A stretch of 39,708 nucleotides of DNA, from NCBI GenBank assembly GCA_024709365.1, contig JANJWV010000053.1, positions 1-39,708 of the forward strand, written 5' to 3'. The position numbers and the translations under genes were made by a program. Under the pieces are notes generated by a model that made no database searches, was not told where the DNA came from, and saw nothing but the letters and a program-made list of their open reading frames with translations. Position 1 is the first letter of the stretch, and the number at the start of each line of letters is the position of its first letter. Shown here in pieces: positions 1-11,828 of the stretch. This DNA comes from Desulfomicrobium sp. Lineage in GTDB: Bacteria > Desulfobacterota > Desulfovibrionia > Desulfovibrionales > Desulfomicrobiaceae.

Positions 1-38
1 CGCCGATAACAGGGGTTCAAATCCCCTTGGGGACGCCA
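1..38 (+). tRNA. tRNA-Glu, 3' part only
   Basis: The window opens inside a tRNA. Visible are a T-arm with 5-bp stem AGGGG/CCCCT around the loop TTCAAAT, the 3' acceptor strand TGGGGAC, discriminator G at 35 and an encoded CCA at 36-38. The 5' acceptor strand would have to be GTCCCCA. Together with the preceding CGCCGATAAC (end of anticodon stem plus variable loop) this closely matches bacterial tRNA-Glu. The anticodon lies outside the window, so the identity rests on this resemblance. Confidence 0.85.
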
Positions 39-92
39 AACGACCATAACGGGTTCATCCCGCCCCCCCGGAGGTTCCGGGAAATACACTCC

Positions 93-123
93 AAGCCCCT
101 GGCGAAAGCCCGGGGCTTTTTTT
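93..123 (+). terminator. Rho-independent terminator after tRNA-Glu
   Basis: A 7-bp stem AAGCCCC (93-99) pairs with GGGGCTT (112-118) and runs into a T tract at 117-123. It ends the tRNA transcript on the plus strand. The minus strand has no T tract after the hairpin, so it is not an obvious terminator for the kinase gene that ends at 174. Confidence 0.8.
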
Positions 124-173
124 GCATCCCGGCCAGCCGGAACCCGTACGCGGCAGGACCTTTGCCCCCTCTC

Positions 174-3100
174 TCACCCCGCTTCCTGCCGGCCACGCCG
201 ATCAGCGACCGCACCAGGCTGTGCGCCTGCAATACTCCTCCACCCGGCCAGCGCCTCGCCCATCACGTGCAGGAGGCCCTCGATCTTCACGGGCTTGGCC
301 GCGTATCCGTCCATCCCGGCGGCCAGGAACTTCTCCCTGTCTCCGTCCATGGCGTAGGCCGTCAGGGCGACGATGGGGACGTCCTTCTTCGGGCCGAGAA
401 CTGCGGATTCGCGGATGAGGCGGGTCGCTTCGATTCCGTTCATGACGGGCATCTGGATGTCCATGAGGACGCAGTCGATGTCGTTTGCGGCCAGCAGTTC
501 AAGAGCCTGCCTGCCGTTTTCGGCCGGCAGCACCGTGTGGCCGGACTTTTCCAGCAACTTCCGGGTGGTGAGACGGTTGGAGGCGTCGTCCTCGACGAGG
601 AGTACGCGCAGGCTGTCGCCTCTCCCCGGGCGGGATGTTTCGGCTGCGACTGATGAAACCCCTTGTATTGTGAAAGGCAGGGTCACATGCACGCTCGTGC
701 CTTTGCCGGGGGCGCTCTCGATGGTGACGGTTCCGTCCATGAGTTCGACCAGCCTTTGGACGATGGACAGGCCCAGCCCTGCGCCCTGGTAATTGCGCGT
801 AAAGGAGTTCTCGACCTGCCTGAACGGCTCGAAAATGTCGCGCAGCCTGTCCTCGGCGATGCCGATGCCCGTGTCCGTGACGCGAAAATGCACGCGACAG
901 GCATTGTCCGCCCTGCCGGAAAGCGTCGTGACGTTCAAGGCGACCGTGCCGCGCTCCGTGAATTTGATGGCGTTGCCCACCAGATTGAAGAGTACCTGGC
1001 GCACCCGCATTTCATCTCCGACCAGGACTTCGGGCACGCCCGGGGCAAGGGTGCACTCCAGGGTCACGCCCTTCTTTCTGGCCGTGACGGTAAAAAGTCC
1101 GGACACGGAATCAAGGACGTCCTGAACCCTGAAGGGCGCCTTGCGAATCTCCATCCTGCCCGCCTCCACCCTGGAGAGGTCGAGGATGTCCGACAGGAGC
1201 CTGGTCAGGCGGTTGCCCGCCTCCGTGGCCATATGGATGTAGCTGGCCTGTTCGGCGTCGAGAGGCGTGGTCTCCATGAGCTGGAGCATGCCCATGACCC
1301 CGTTGATGGGGGTGCGTATCTCGTGGCTCATGTTGGCCAGAAATTCGCTTTTCGCCTGGTTGGCGGCCTCCGCCTGCGTCTTTGCATGCAGCAGGGCTTC
1401 CTCAACCCGTTTTTGTTCCGTGATGTCCCGAAACTCCGTAACCCGGACATTTCTCCCCTTGTATGGGATGTTGCGCGCTTCGAGGCGGACTGGGTATTCT
1501 TCCCCGTTCTTGCGGACGCCTGTCGCCTCATAGGGACTTTCGTCCCCGGACAGGATCTTGCTCATGACCAGGTCGCGCGATTTCTCGGACAGGAGCATGA
1601 GGCCGTCCATTCCGATCAGTTCATCCGTGGAGTATCCGGTGATGTCGGAAAGTCCCTGATTGCAGTCCAGGATGACGCCCTTGTCGTGAATGGTGATGCC
1701 GCCGAAAGAGGCGTTGTGCAGGACCTTGAAGCGTTCCTCGCTTTCGCGGAGTTCCCCTGTCCTCATTTTGACCTGCCGGCGCAGCGTCCACGACCAGAGG
1801 AAGAATCCGAGCAGCAGGAGGAGCAGCGGCACGAGAACCATGGCGAGTTTGCGCAGGATGGTGACAAACGACGGGGTTGGCGCCTCATACACGCCCATCC
1901 ATTTTTCGTAGAGGCGGCGGTACTCGCCGGAATCCTTGAGAACCCGCAGCCCCTCGCCGAACTGCGCCAGAAGCGCCGCATGCCCGTTGGGCACGGCATA
2001 GCAGTAATCCAGCGAAAGAAACGAATGCTGGCTCAGCTGCAAATTCGTCCAGCCGCGCGCCTTGATGATGTGCAGGGCGATGACGCGGGGGACCAGGGCG
2101 CAGTCGTGCATCCCCTCGGCCAGTTCCCGCAGCATGTCCTCCTGGGTCTCCACGACGGACACCCGGGACCCCAGGCCCTGTTCCAAGAGATATTCGTGGC
2201 TGACGTCCCCTTTCTGGACGGCGACGTCCCTGCCTTTGAGATCGTCGAGTGAAGCCGGGGGATCGATTTCGCCCCGCCGCACCACGACGACGTAATTGTT
2301 CACCGAGTGCGGCTGGGTGAAGTCGAATTTTCGGTCCCGCTCCGCAGAATAGAACATGCCCTGAACCGCGTCGATTTCGCCCCGCTCCAGATCGTGCAGC
2401 ACCCCGGTCCAGGGCCCGAGACGGATTTCGACGTCAAGCCCCATCTCCTTGGCGATCATCCGGGTGAGCTCGACATTGAAACCGGCCGGGTTTCCGTATT
2501 CGTCCAGATACTCGAACGGCGGGTAGCGATGATCGCCGCCCACGACGATGCGGCGGTCCTTCGGCAGCTCCAGGGCGGCGAACCACCGGGAGTGAAGACG
2601 GCGATAGGTCCCGTCGGCGATGACGATGGCCAGCCCTTCGTTCAGCAGGGCCAGCATGCGGCTGTCGCCTTTTTTCACGGCGAAGCAGAAGTCCTGGCGA
2701 AAGTCCTCGATGGGCTTGTCGACGATCCGCAGGTTCGCGAGTCCGGTTTGCGGGATGAGGCGCAGCGCCACAAGCCGCTGCACGACCACGGCGTCGTGGC
2801 GCCCCTGGGACAATTCGTTCAGGGCCTGCTCAAAGGTGGGGGTGGTGTGGATCAGGATGCCGCGGTCTTCCCGACGCAGGAACTCCTCGGCGTTGTCGCC
2901 CTGCATGACGGCCACGCGACGTCCCCGGAGATCGGCCAGGCTCTTGATATCCTCCGTCCCGGAACGCACCACGATGGCCCCGTGCAGGGTCATGTAGGGC
3001 ACCGTGAAATCGAAGAACTCTTCGCGCTCGGGCGTGCGGCCGACCAGGGGCAGGGCCTGCACCTCTCCCTTTTCCAGCCAGCCTTTGACCTCGGCCCAGG

Positions 3101-3392
3101 GTCCTGTCCGGAAGGTGACGCCACGGCCCATGGCGGCCAGGGCGGCACGCAGAAGTTCCACGGAAAAGCCGTCGGCGCGGCCCGTGTCGTCAACAACGGA
3201 AAAAGGCGGGTAATCGATCTCCGCGGCCGAGACCACGGACGAAGAAGGTTCGGATGCGACGGCAATGAGCGGCGCGTGAAGGATCAAGACGAGCAGCAGG
3301 AGCGCGAACAATGGAGCGGCGTGTCGCCGCCGTCGGACATGAATGTCCGAACGGGTCGAGTCGTTGGCCACAAAAAGAATTCGATCGCTCAT
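174..3392 (-). CDS. Hybrid sensor histidine kinase with two periplasmic SBP_bac_3 domains, PAS, HisKA, HATPase and REC
   Basis: Membrane hybrid kinase of 1072 residues. An N-terminal hydrophobic segment (about 25-47) precedes two tandem family-3 solute-binding domains (about 55-273 and 281-505), which probably bind an amino acid or similar polar ligand in the periplasm as in BvgS-type sensors. A transmembrane helix lies near 515-535 and a PAS domain near 555-675. The HisKA box is [11 protein letters not shown] with phospho-acceptor His690, followed by the ATPase domain ([18 protein letters not shown]) and a C-terminal receiver with Asp978 in [11 protein letters not shown] chose the ATG at 3392, preceded by AAGGTG; a longer reading to 3782 adds low-complexity sequence without family similarity. 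No dedicated output gene is adjacent. It lies divergent to a second hybrid kinase with a very similar core. Ligand unknown. Confidence 0.93.
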   Translation of the reverse strand: MSDRILFVANDSTRSDIHVRRRRHAAPLFALLLLVLILHAPLIAVASEPSSSVVSAAEIDYPPFSVVDDTGRADGFSVELLRAALAAMGRGVTFRTGPWAEVKGWLEKGEVQALPLVGRTPEREEFFDFTVPYMTLHGAIVVRSGTEDIKSLADLRGRRVAVMQGDNAEEFLRREDRGILIHTTPTFEQALNELSQGRHDAVVVQRLVALRLIPQTGLANLRIVDKPIEDFRQDFCFAVKKGDSRMLALLNEGLAIVIADGTYRRLHSRWFAALELPKDRRIVVGGDHRYPPFEYLDEYGNPAGFNVELTRMIAKEMGLDVEIRLGPWTGVLHDLERGEIDAVQGMFYSAERDRKFDFTQPHSVNNYVVVVRRGEIDPPASLDDLKGRDVAVQKGDVSHEYLLEQGLGSRVSVVETQEDMLRELAEGMHDCALVPRVIALHIIKARGWTNLQLSQHSFLSLDYCYAVPNGHAALLAQFGEGLRVLKDSGEYRRLYEKWMGVYEAPTPSFVTILRKLAMVLVPLLLLLLGFFLWSWTLRRQVKMRTGELRESEERFKVLHNASFGGITIHDKGVILDCNQGLSDITGYSTDELIGMDGLMLLSEKSRDLVMSKILSGDESPYEATGVRKNGEEYPVRLEARNIPYKGRNVRVTEFRDITEQKRVEEALLHAKTQAEAANQAKSEFLANMSHEIRTPINGVMGMLQLMETTPLDAEQASYIHMATEAGNRLTRLLSDILDLSRVEAGRMEIRKAPFRVQDVLDSVSGLFTVTARKKGVTLECTLAPGVPEVLVGDEMRVRQVLFNLVGNAIKFTERGTVALNVTTLSGRADNACRVHFRVTDTGIGIAEDRLRDIFEPFRQVENSFTRNYQGAGLGLSIVQRLVELMDGTVTIESAPGKGTSVHVTLPFTIQGVSSVAAETSRPGRGDSLRVLLVEDDASNRLTTRKLLEKSGHTVLPAENGRQALELLAANDIDCVLMDIQMPVMNGIEATRLIRESAVLGPKKDVPIVALTAYAMDGDREKFLAAGMDGYAAKPVKIEGLLHVMGEALAGWRSIAGAQPGAVADRRGRQEAG

Positions 3393-3811
3393 TGTTTCCG
3401 GAACACCTTGGGATATCGGCCACTGAAGTCTGACGCCCTTGTGGACGAATTTGATCAAAATCTCAAGGCATGCGCACAAATTGGTTCGAATCCTCCGGCG
3501 GTTGACGCATAAAGCCGGGCTGATGGGCGTACTACGGACCACCTGAACCTGAAATCGCGTGGACCGGCAGGCCTTTTTGGGAGCATCTCCGCGGATGTCC
3601 GGACAAGGACCAGCCAATTCCGACAGAGCGACGCGGCGCGCGCTGCTGCAGGGCTCAATCCTCTGGCGCAGTTGTGCCCGGTAATGTATGGCATGAGTCA
3701 CGCGCGGACGCCGCGGACGTTCCGCGCAGCCGGCGCCGGCCTGGCGGCGCCGAACAGGCACCACCGCCCCAGCCCGCACCACATTCCGACAGTCACGCCG
3801 GGAGTACCATC
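3393..3811. other. Divergent intergenic region between the two hybrid kinases
   Basis: About 420 bases without a credible gene, so it must hold both divergent promoters. A perfect 10-bp palindrome TTTGATCAAA lies at 3450-3459, about 60 bases upstream of the minus-strand kinase start, and could be an operator. TTGACG near 3504 is a possible -35 element facing right, but no good -10 follows. Open frames crossing this region are extensions of the flanking genes and show no domain. Confidence 0.4.
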
Positions 3812-6820
<3,009 letters not shown>

Positions 6821-6829
6821 GCCTGCCGA

Positions 6830-7501
6830 TCACGCATCTCCGGCCACCAACCCGTCGGCCATGCGCACCACCCTGTCGGCGCGGCGGGCGTAGGACTCGT
6901 CGTGGGTGACCATGACGATGGACAGGCCGTCCCGCTTCAGGTCCGTCAGCAGCGACATGACGGACTCCCCGGTGGTCTTGTCCAGGTTGCCGGTGGGCTC
7001 GTCGGCGAAGAGGATCTTCGAGTCCTTGACCAGGGCGCGGGCGATGGCCACCCGCTGCTGCTCCCCGCCGGACAGGTGCCCCGGCAGCTTGCCGCCCTTG
7101 CCCGCCAGCCCCACCCGCTCCAGGCAGTCCTCGGCCCTGGCCCGCTCCCGGCTCCCCACCCGTCCCAGGCCCGTCATGAAGGGCAGCAGCACGTTCTCGC
7201 GAGCCGTCAGGTACGGCAGCAGGTAATGGAACTGGAAGACCACGGCGAAGTCGCGGTTGCGCAGCCTGTTCAGACGCTCGGGCGAGAAGGCTGTCACGTT
7301 CTCGCCTCCATAGAGGACCTCGCCTCCGTCCGGCGCCAGGAGGGTGGAGAGGACGTTCAGAAACGTCGTCTTGCCGGAACCCGAGCGCCCGACGATGCTG
7401 ACGAACTCCCCTGCCCCGACGGTCAGGCTGACGCCGCGCAGAGCCGGGGTGGCGACCCCTTCGGAGGTGAAGGTCTTGGTGATGTCTTTGGCTTCAAGCA
7501 T
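6830..7501 (-). CDS. ABC transporter ATPase, LolD/MacB/FtsE type
   Basis: Cytoplasmic ATPase of 223 residues, the usual length for this class. It has Walker [11 protein letters not shown]-loop VVFQFHYLL, signature [15 protein letters not shown], Walker [13 protein letters not shown] and the H-loop VTHD. The GGEQQR signature and PTGNLD are typical of the LolD/MacB/FtsE group, whose permeases work mechanically on lipoproteins, peptides or metals rather than importing through a binding protein. It is the last gene of a three-gene minus-strand operon, 8 bases after the permease stop, and so powers that permease. Start ATG at 7501. Confidence 0.93.
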   Translation of the reverse strand: MLEAKDITKTFTSEGVATPALRGVSLTVGAGEFVSIVGRSGSGKTTFLNVLSTLLAPDGGEVLYGGENVTAFSPERLNRLRNRDFAVVFQFHYLLPYLTARENVLLPFMTGLGRVGSRERARAEDCLERVGLAGKGGKLPGHLSGGEQQRVAIARALVKDSKILFADEPTGNLDKTTGESVMSLLTDLKRDGLSIVMVTHDESYARRADRVVRMADGLVAGDA

Positions 7502-7509
7502 TGAGTGCC

Positions 7510-8673
7510 TCACAGGGAGATGAGCGCCGTGGACGGCTCGATGGAGGCGGCCTTCCACGACGGGAAGAAGGCGGCCAGGACGGAAACGCCGACGATGAGG
7601 GCGCAGGTCAGCAGAAGGTGCCCGGCGTGCATGGCCGCCTCGGCTTCCTGGGCCATGCCCAGGAGGTCCAGGACCTTGACGCTCAGGAAGAAGCCGCCGA
7701 AATACCCGACGACCCCTGCCGCCAGGCCGATGAGCGCCGCCTCGAAGCAGAACACGCCGAAGATCCCGGAACGGGAAAAGCCCAGGGAGCGCAGCAGCCC
7801 TATCTCGCGGATCCGCTCGTTGACCGAGGAGAGCATGGTCGCGCCGACCATGCAGCAGGCGATGAAGAGGATGACCAGGCTGACGGTCAGGATGAGGTGC
7901 TCGACGAAATGGACCGAGTACATGCGCTGCTTGACGATGGACTGCATGGCCTGGATCTCCGTGTCGGGGAGCTTCTCCTCCAGCTGGCGCACGATGTCCT
8001 CGATGGGGCAGCCCGCGCACAGGGCGGCCACTTCCACGAAACTGACCTTGTCCTCCTGCCCGAAGGCCGCCTGGGCGAAACCCAGGTCCGCGAAGATGAC
8101 GGAATCGTCGTCGCTGCCCGTGGGGTCCAGGACCCCGGAAACCACCGCCGGCCGCCCGGCAAGATCGAACCCGTCCCCGACCTTCAGGCCGAGCCGGGCC
8201 GCGGCCTTGGAGCCGGCCAGCACGCCGTTCTCCGCGGCCGGGAAATCGCCCTGCATGGACCAGTAGCCCTTGAGAACCTTCTCGCGCTCGAAGCGCACCC
8301 CGACCACCCCCACGGCCACATCGCCGACCCTGGCCATGGACACGAGCTTGGGCGCCACGACGCTGATGCGGTCGCGGTAACCGATGGACAGGATGCGCTC
8401 CTCCACGTCGGCCTCGCGCAGGTCCGTCATGCCCATGAGCATGTCGCCCAGGGAGAACCCGCCGTAGCTCACGGTCAGCTTCTCGCTCCTGGGCGTGACC
8501 AGGATGTTGGCGCCGAAGGCCGTCAGCTTCTTTTCGAGGGAATGGCCCACTTCCCGCGAGACGTAGTTGAGGGAGACGATAGCCACCACGCTCAGGGTGA
8601 AGACCGTGAACAGAAGCGACGTCTTGAGCCACTTCTTGCGCATGGTCCGCAGGGGGATGGTCAGGATGTTCAC
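7510..8673 (-). CDS. MacB/FtsX-like ABC permease
   Basis: Inner-membrane permease of 387 residues. One N-terminal TM helix (about 14-34, after RKKWLK) is followed by a large extracytoplasmic MacB-type periplasmic domain. Three C-terminal TM helices follow, the first beginning LILTVSLVILFIACC; the NERIREIGLLRSLG loop and FFPSWKAASIEPSTAL end are typical of FtsX/MacB permeases. The GTG start (8671-8673) overlaps the upstream stop as GTGA, implying translational coupling. It carries a Cys pair, CAGC, in the periplasmic domain. In the related Campylobacter P19/Ftr1 and E. coli FetMP neighbourhoods such permeases accompany iron transport; here only one permease is present, so a homodimer is likely. 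Substrate unproven. Confidence 0.88.
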   Translation of the reverse strand: MNILTIPLRTMRKKWLKTSLLFTVFTLSVVAIVSLNYVSREVGHSLEKKLTAFGANILVTPRSEKLTVSYGGFSLGDMLMGMTDLREADVEERILSIGYRDRISVVAPKLVSMARVGDVAVGVVGVRFEREKVLKGYWSMQGDFPAAENGVLAGSKAAARLGLKVGDGFDLAGRPAVVSGVLDPTGSDDDSVIFADLGFAQAAFGQEDKVSFVEVAALCAGCPIEDIVRQLEEKLPDTEIQAMQSIVKQRMYSVHFVEHLILTVSLVILFIACCMVGATMLSSVNERIREIGLLRSLGFSRSGIFGVFCFEAALIGLAAGVVGYFGGFFLSVKVLDLLGMAQEAEAAMHAGHLLLTCALIVGVSVLAAFFPSWKAASIEPSTALISL

Positions 8674-9119
8674 TTGAAGAACCCTGTCCCCTCGGCCAGA
8701 TCGGCCACGGAGATGACCACGTCGCCGCCCTCGACCCGGTGCGTCAGGGGCGCCGGGTTGCAGCCGCCCTTGACGTCGCCGATGCGGGAGGCATGGAAGC
8801 GCATGCCGCAATTGTTGCAGATCATGAACTCCTTGTCCTGGGTGTAGCCCTTCTTGGCGTGGTAGCAGACGTCGCAGGCGTCGAAGGCCGCCCGCAGCCG
8901 GTCGCCGCTCCGGATCAGGAAGAACTTCAGCTCCGCCTCGTCTCCCGCGAAGCGGAAATGATGAGCCTTGCCGTCGGACACCTCGGATGCCGGGATCCTG
9001 ACGAAGCCGTTCTCGGCCTGCACGGCCTCGGGCCCGGAAAACATATCGAGAAAGGCGAAGGCCTGGGACGCGGCCAGAGACATCAGGACAGCGAGAAACG
9101 CAGCTTGAACGATTTTCAT
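8670..9119 (-). CDS. DUF2318-type Cys-rich periplasmic protein
   Basis: Exported protein of 149 residues. The signal peptide is about residues 1-22 (hydrophobic core AAFLAVLMSLAAS, cleavage near QAFA). The mature part carries CDVCYHAKKGY, then CNNCGMRFHA, then a single Cys in GGCNPAP, the pattern of DUF2318, thought to bind metal or an Fe-S centre. Its family typically sits beside iron-permease/P19 and MacB-like ABC genes, and here it is the first gene of such an ABC operon. I chose ATG 9119 because GGGGG lies about 8 bases upstream; the ATG two codons earlier is too close to it. Family assignment is from motif memory and role is inferred. Confidence 0.82.
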   Translation of the reverse strand: MKIVQAAFLAVLMSLAASQAFAFLDMFSGPEAVQAENGFVRIPASEVSDGKAHHFRFAGDEAELKFFLIRSGDRLRAAFDACDVCYHAKKGYTQDKEFMICNNCGMRFHASRIGDVKGGCNPAPLTHRVEGGDVVISVADLAEGTGFFK

Positions 9120-9244
9120 GAACATCCCCCAAAAAATTCGTATTGATGTGGTCGGAAATTGAAAGCACGAAACATACCAACAAAAAATCGAATTATTCCA
9201 GGGGATGGACGAGAGAAAATGCAGGATTTGGCACATGCGCGCAC

Positions 9245-9276
9245 ATCTGCATCAGCCATTTTGCACATGTGCAGAT
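9245..9276. promoter_or_regulatory. Palindromic element upstream of the DUF2318/ABC operon
   Basis: A perfect 12-bp palindrome TGCACATGTGCA lies at 9262-9273. It sits inside a wider inverted repeat, ATCTGCA (9245-9251) against TGCAGAT (9270-9276), and GCACAT also recurs at 9233 and 9241. It is about 145 bases upstream of the DUF2318 gene, so it may be an operator for that operon. No regulator family can be named from the sequence. Confidence 0.35.
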
Positions 9277-9316
9277 CCGGCGAGGCACGAGCGCAGGCAG
9301 GCCCGCTCGGAGCGGG

Positions 9317-9343
9317 AAAGCCCGGAGGCGTGGGCCTCCGGGC
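9317..9343 (-). terminator. Rho-independent terminator of the ketopantoate reductase-like gene
   Basis: A 10-bp perfect stem, GCCCGGAGGC (9320-9329) with GCCTCCGGGC (9334-9343) and a 4-base loop, lies just past the stop codon at 9368 of the minus-strand gene. On that strand it is followed by only a short TTT, so termination may be modest. Confidence 0.6.
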
Positions 9344-9367
9344 GGACAGTCAGGGTGAAGAGCGAAT

Positions 9368-10300
9368 TCAGGCCGAGCGCAGGCGCTCATCGAGGAAGAC
9401 GAGCTGCCTGTAGATGGTCCGCACCGCTGGCAGATCCACGCCATGCTCGGCTGCGGTCCGCAGGGGCTCGCCGTAGATGGCCTCGGCCTCCAGGGGCCGG
9501 CGGTTCTCGGCGTCGAGCATCATGCTCGGCTTGTAGGGAGCCATCCTGTCCGTGGAATCGAGGATGTCGTCGATGAAGGATTCGGGGATGTCGCGGCCCA
9601 TGGACAGAGCGCCGGCCCGGACTTCGGCCATGAGTTCGCGGGTCAGCAGGCGCGTGGCCGGACAGCTGACGACGAGGTCCGTGGTGGCGCCGAGCAGGGC
9701 GCAGGGTCCGTTGAAGGCGATATTCCAGAACAGCTTGCGCCAGCGGGCCAGGATCAGGTCGTCGCATTTCTCCACGGGGATTCCCGCTCCCTCGAAAAGC
9801 GAGGCGGCCCGCTCCAGTTCGGGCGTGACCCCGGCGGGCCGGTCGCCGGAGAGGTAGTGGCCCATGGTGACCTTGCCGTAATCGAGATGCGCGACGTGGC
9901 CGGGCCCGACCTTGTTGCAGCACACGAAGCACAGGCAGCCGAGCACCGCGACGCCCAGACCCAGACGGTCGATGGTCCGCTCTCCGTTCAGACCGTTCTG
10001 CATCAGCACCACGACGCTCCCCGGGCCGCAGACCGGGGGCAGGAGCTTTTCCAGCAGATGGTTGGTGGTCGTCTTGGTGGCCACCAGGACGACGTCGCAG
10101 CGCGGCATGTCCTCGACGCGTCCGTAGGCGTTGACCTGCGGGAAGAACATGTCGCCGCGCACGGAGTCCACGCGCAGGCCGTTCTCCAGGACATGCCCGT
10201 AGTCGGAGCGGAAAAGGAAATGGACCTCATGCCCGGCCTGCAGCAGCCGGGCCCCGTAGTAGGCGCCGATGGCGCCGGAACCGATGACGGCGATTTTCAT
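9368..10300 (-). CDS. 2-dehydropantoate 2-reductase (ketopantoate reductase) family
   Basis: Cytoplasmic NADPH-dependent oxidoreductase of 310 residues, expected to reduce 2-dehydropantoate to pantoate in the pantothenate/CoA pathway. The N-terminal Rossmann motif is IGSGAIGAYYG (Gly7, Gly9, Gly12), followed by ATKTTT and LMQNGLNGE, which are typical of the family. The C-terminal ApbA domain begins near RWRKLFWNIAFNGPCALLGA and contains the family's catalytic Lys. The start is MKIAVIG at 10300; earlier in-frame codons lack similarity. It is monocistronic, with a terminator at 9317-9343. ApbA/PanE paralogues with other 2-oxoacid substrates are common, so the panE symbol is not assigned. Confidence 0.85.
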   Translation of the reverse strand: MKIAVIGSGAIGAYYGARLLQAGHEVHFLFRSDYGHVLENGLRVDSVRGDMFFPQVNAYGRVEDMPRCDVVLVATKTTTNHLLEKLLPPVCGPGSVVVLMQNGLNGERTIDRLGLGVAVLGCLCFVCCNKVGPGHVAHLDYGKVTMGHYLSGDRPAGVTPELERAASLFEGAGIPVEKCDDLILARWRKLFWNIAFNGPCALLGATTDLVVSCPATRLLTRELMAEVRAGALSMGRDIPESFIDDILDSTDRMAPYKPSMMLDAENRRPLEAEAIYGEPLRTAAEHGVDLPAVRTIYRQLVFLDERLRSA

Positions 10301-10497
10301 GGATGCATCCTTGCAGTCGTTTCGTGACGTCGGGCCTTGCGGACCGGCCCGGAGGGCCTCGCCCTTCCGGGAGGGGGTTACGTCTCGCACGGGCGGCGCC
10401 CTGTCAAGAACGTCCCCCCTCGCCCGGTCCGCCCATTTCCCCTTGAACCGGCACCGCCTCCCGCGCTATTCGTCCCTGCACGAAACAAGGAGCATGC

Positions 10498-10962
10498 ATG
10501 GACACCGCCGCATACAGAGCCCAGATCAACGCCTTCGAAACTCTCATGACCGTCAGCGCGGACCTGGCCGACATCCGCCTGGCCGAGGACAAGTGGACCC
10601 TCAAGGAGATGGTCGCCCATCTCGTGGATTCCGCGTCCAACAACCACCAGCGCTTCGTGCGCCTGCAGCTCGAACCAGTCCTCGTCTTCCCCAAGTACGA
10701 CGCCGAGCAGTGGAGGGGCGTGACCAGCATCGGCCCCTTCGACTACGCCGACATCCTGACCCTGTGGAAAAGCTACAACCTGCTCCTGCTGCATCTCATC
10801 GAAGGCGTGAACCCGGCCGCCCTGAACCATGTCTGGCGGAGGGAGGATGGAGACATCTCCCTGGAAGCCCTGATCCGCGATTATTTCGTGCATATGGAGC
10901 TGCACCGGAAGCTGTTCGCAGAGCGTTCCGCGGAGCTCGAGGCCGCGGCAGGGAAGGCGTGA
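10498..10962 (+). CDS. DinB-superfamily (YfiT/DinB-like) protein
   Basis: Small four-helix-bundle protein of 154 residues. It shows the DinB-fold pattern: AHLVDSASN near the end of the second helix (His41) and a late VHMELHRKLF with His132 and His136, which would make the usual three-His metal site. Such proteins are thiol-dependent transferases or uncharacterised hydrolases; nothing here decides which. The ATG at 10498 follows AAGGAG. Its TGA overlaps the GTG start of the next gene (GTGA), so the two are probably translated together. Confidence 0.8.
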   Translation: MDTAAYRAQINAFETLMTVSADLADIRLAEDKWTLKEMVAHLVDSASNNHQRFVRLQLEPVLVFPKYDAEQWRGVTSIGPFDYADILTLWKSYNLLLLHLIEGVNPAALNHVWRREDGDISLEALIRDYFVHMELHRKLFAERSAELEAAAGKA

Positions 10963-11672
10963 GCCACGCCACACGGGGAAAAACCCCGGACCGCACGACG
11001 GAAAGGACTGCGCAGAGCCACAACCTGGTCCTCATCCTCGGCACCGACGCCTCGGGCAAGGATCACGTGGCCCGGCTGGTGCTGGCGCATCTGCAGAAGG
11101 CCGGCGTATTCTTGGAGAAGCGGCGCGGCTGGCTCTCGGCGCCTGCCTGCGCGGCCGACTCCTCGGAGCACAAGGGCCCCGCCCGCCTGTTCGCCGAACG
11201 TCTCTTCCTGCGCATCTACCCCCTGATCGCCTGGGCGCTGCCAACGGCGCTGACCCTGTGCATCCTGGCGGACGTCCTGATCTACCGGCTCCTGCGCCGC
11301 AGGCCGGTCATGCTCGTCAGCCACACGGCCCTGCGTCTGCTGGCCTTCCACATGGGGCACGACGACGCCTTCCGCATGCCCGCCCACCTCGGGAAAGCCC
11401 TGGCGACGCTGCGGGGGCAGGGGCTGCAGACCCTGTTCGTGACCACGGAGCGCGACGTCCGCCTCGGGCGCATCCACGACCGCATCCGGCGGGACAAGGT
11501 CGACCATTTCGACCTCTACATGGCCAGGCGCCCGCGCCACGGGGAACGCGTCACGGACGCCCTGGAGCGCATCGCCGTGGAGCACCTCCAGGCCCGCACG
11601 ATCCGCAACGACGCCCATGGGGACGAACACATCGCCGCCGCCCTGGACGAAATCTGGCCCGCCGGCCGCTGA
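10959..11672 (+). CDS. P-loop kinase-like protein (thymidylate-kinase-like) with GKD P-loop
   Basis: Protein of 237 residues starting at a GTG that overlaps the previous stop. After a short polar leader comes LILGTDASGKDHVARL, a Walker A-like loop in which Asp35 replaces the usual Ser/Thr after GK. A central hydrophobic stretch (LIAWALPTALTLCILADVLIYRLL, about 90-113) could be a buried helix or membrane-associated segment. Then come a Walker B-like FVTTERD and an Arg-rich lid region (DRIRRDKVDHFDLYMARRPRH). The overall layout resembles thymidylate-kinase-like P-loop proteins, but the substrate is unknown. Coupling to the DinB-like gene suggests a shared process. A longer upstream frame exists but overlaps the DinB gene and was rejected. 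Confidence 0.6.
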   Translation: MSHATRGKTPDRTTERTAQSHNLVLILGTDASGKDHVARLVLAHLQKAGVFLEKRRGWLSAPACAADSSEHKGPARLFAERLFLRIYPLIAWALPTALTLCILADVLIYRLLRRRPVMLVSHTALRLLAFHMGHDDAFRMPAHLGKALATLRGQGLQTLFVTTERDVRLGRIHDRIRRDKVDHFDLYMARRPRHGERVTDALERIAVEHLQARTIRNDAHGDEHIAAALDEIWPAGR

Positions 11673-11778
11673 TGCCTCTAAGCTCGACAACCCGCCTGAC
11701 CGCCACATCCACCCTTCAATCTCCATTCATGACGCCATGTTGCAACTGCTCCGCCGCATCTTTCCGCCGCTGCGCGCA

Positions 11779-11807
11779 TTGACGAAACGATCGATTTTCG
11801 TTTTTAG
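11779..11807 (+). promoter_or_regulatory. Candidate promoter with overlapping inverted repeat for the ABC importer
   Basis: TTGACG (11779-11784) is a 5/6 match to a sigma-70 -35 box; a weak -10 such as TTTTAG follows after 17 bases. The spacer holds a perfect inverted repeat, AAACGA (11785-11790) and TCGTTT (11798-11803), 7 bases apart, which would place a repressor between the two boxes. A strong ribosome site CGGAGGAAA follows just before the ATG at 11829. Confidence 0.4.
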
Positions 11808-11828
11808 TTTGCGCCGGAGGAAACACCA

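Noticed and set aside
3482-3510. T-arm-like GGTTCGAATCC, possible tRNA remnant
   Set aside because: The flanking bases do not form a 5-bp T stem and no acceptor strand, discriminator or CCA follows.
9230-9250. Sigma-54 promoter (TTGGCAC...GC)
   Set aside because: The -24 part is good, but the GC element is one base too close to fit the required spacing.
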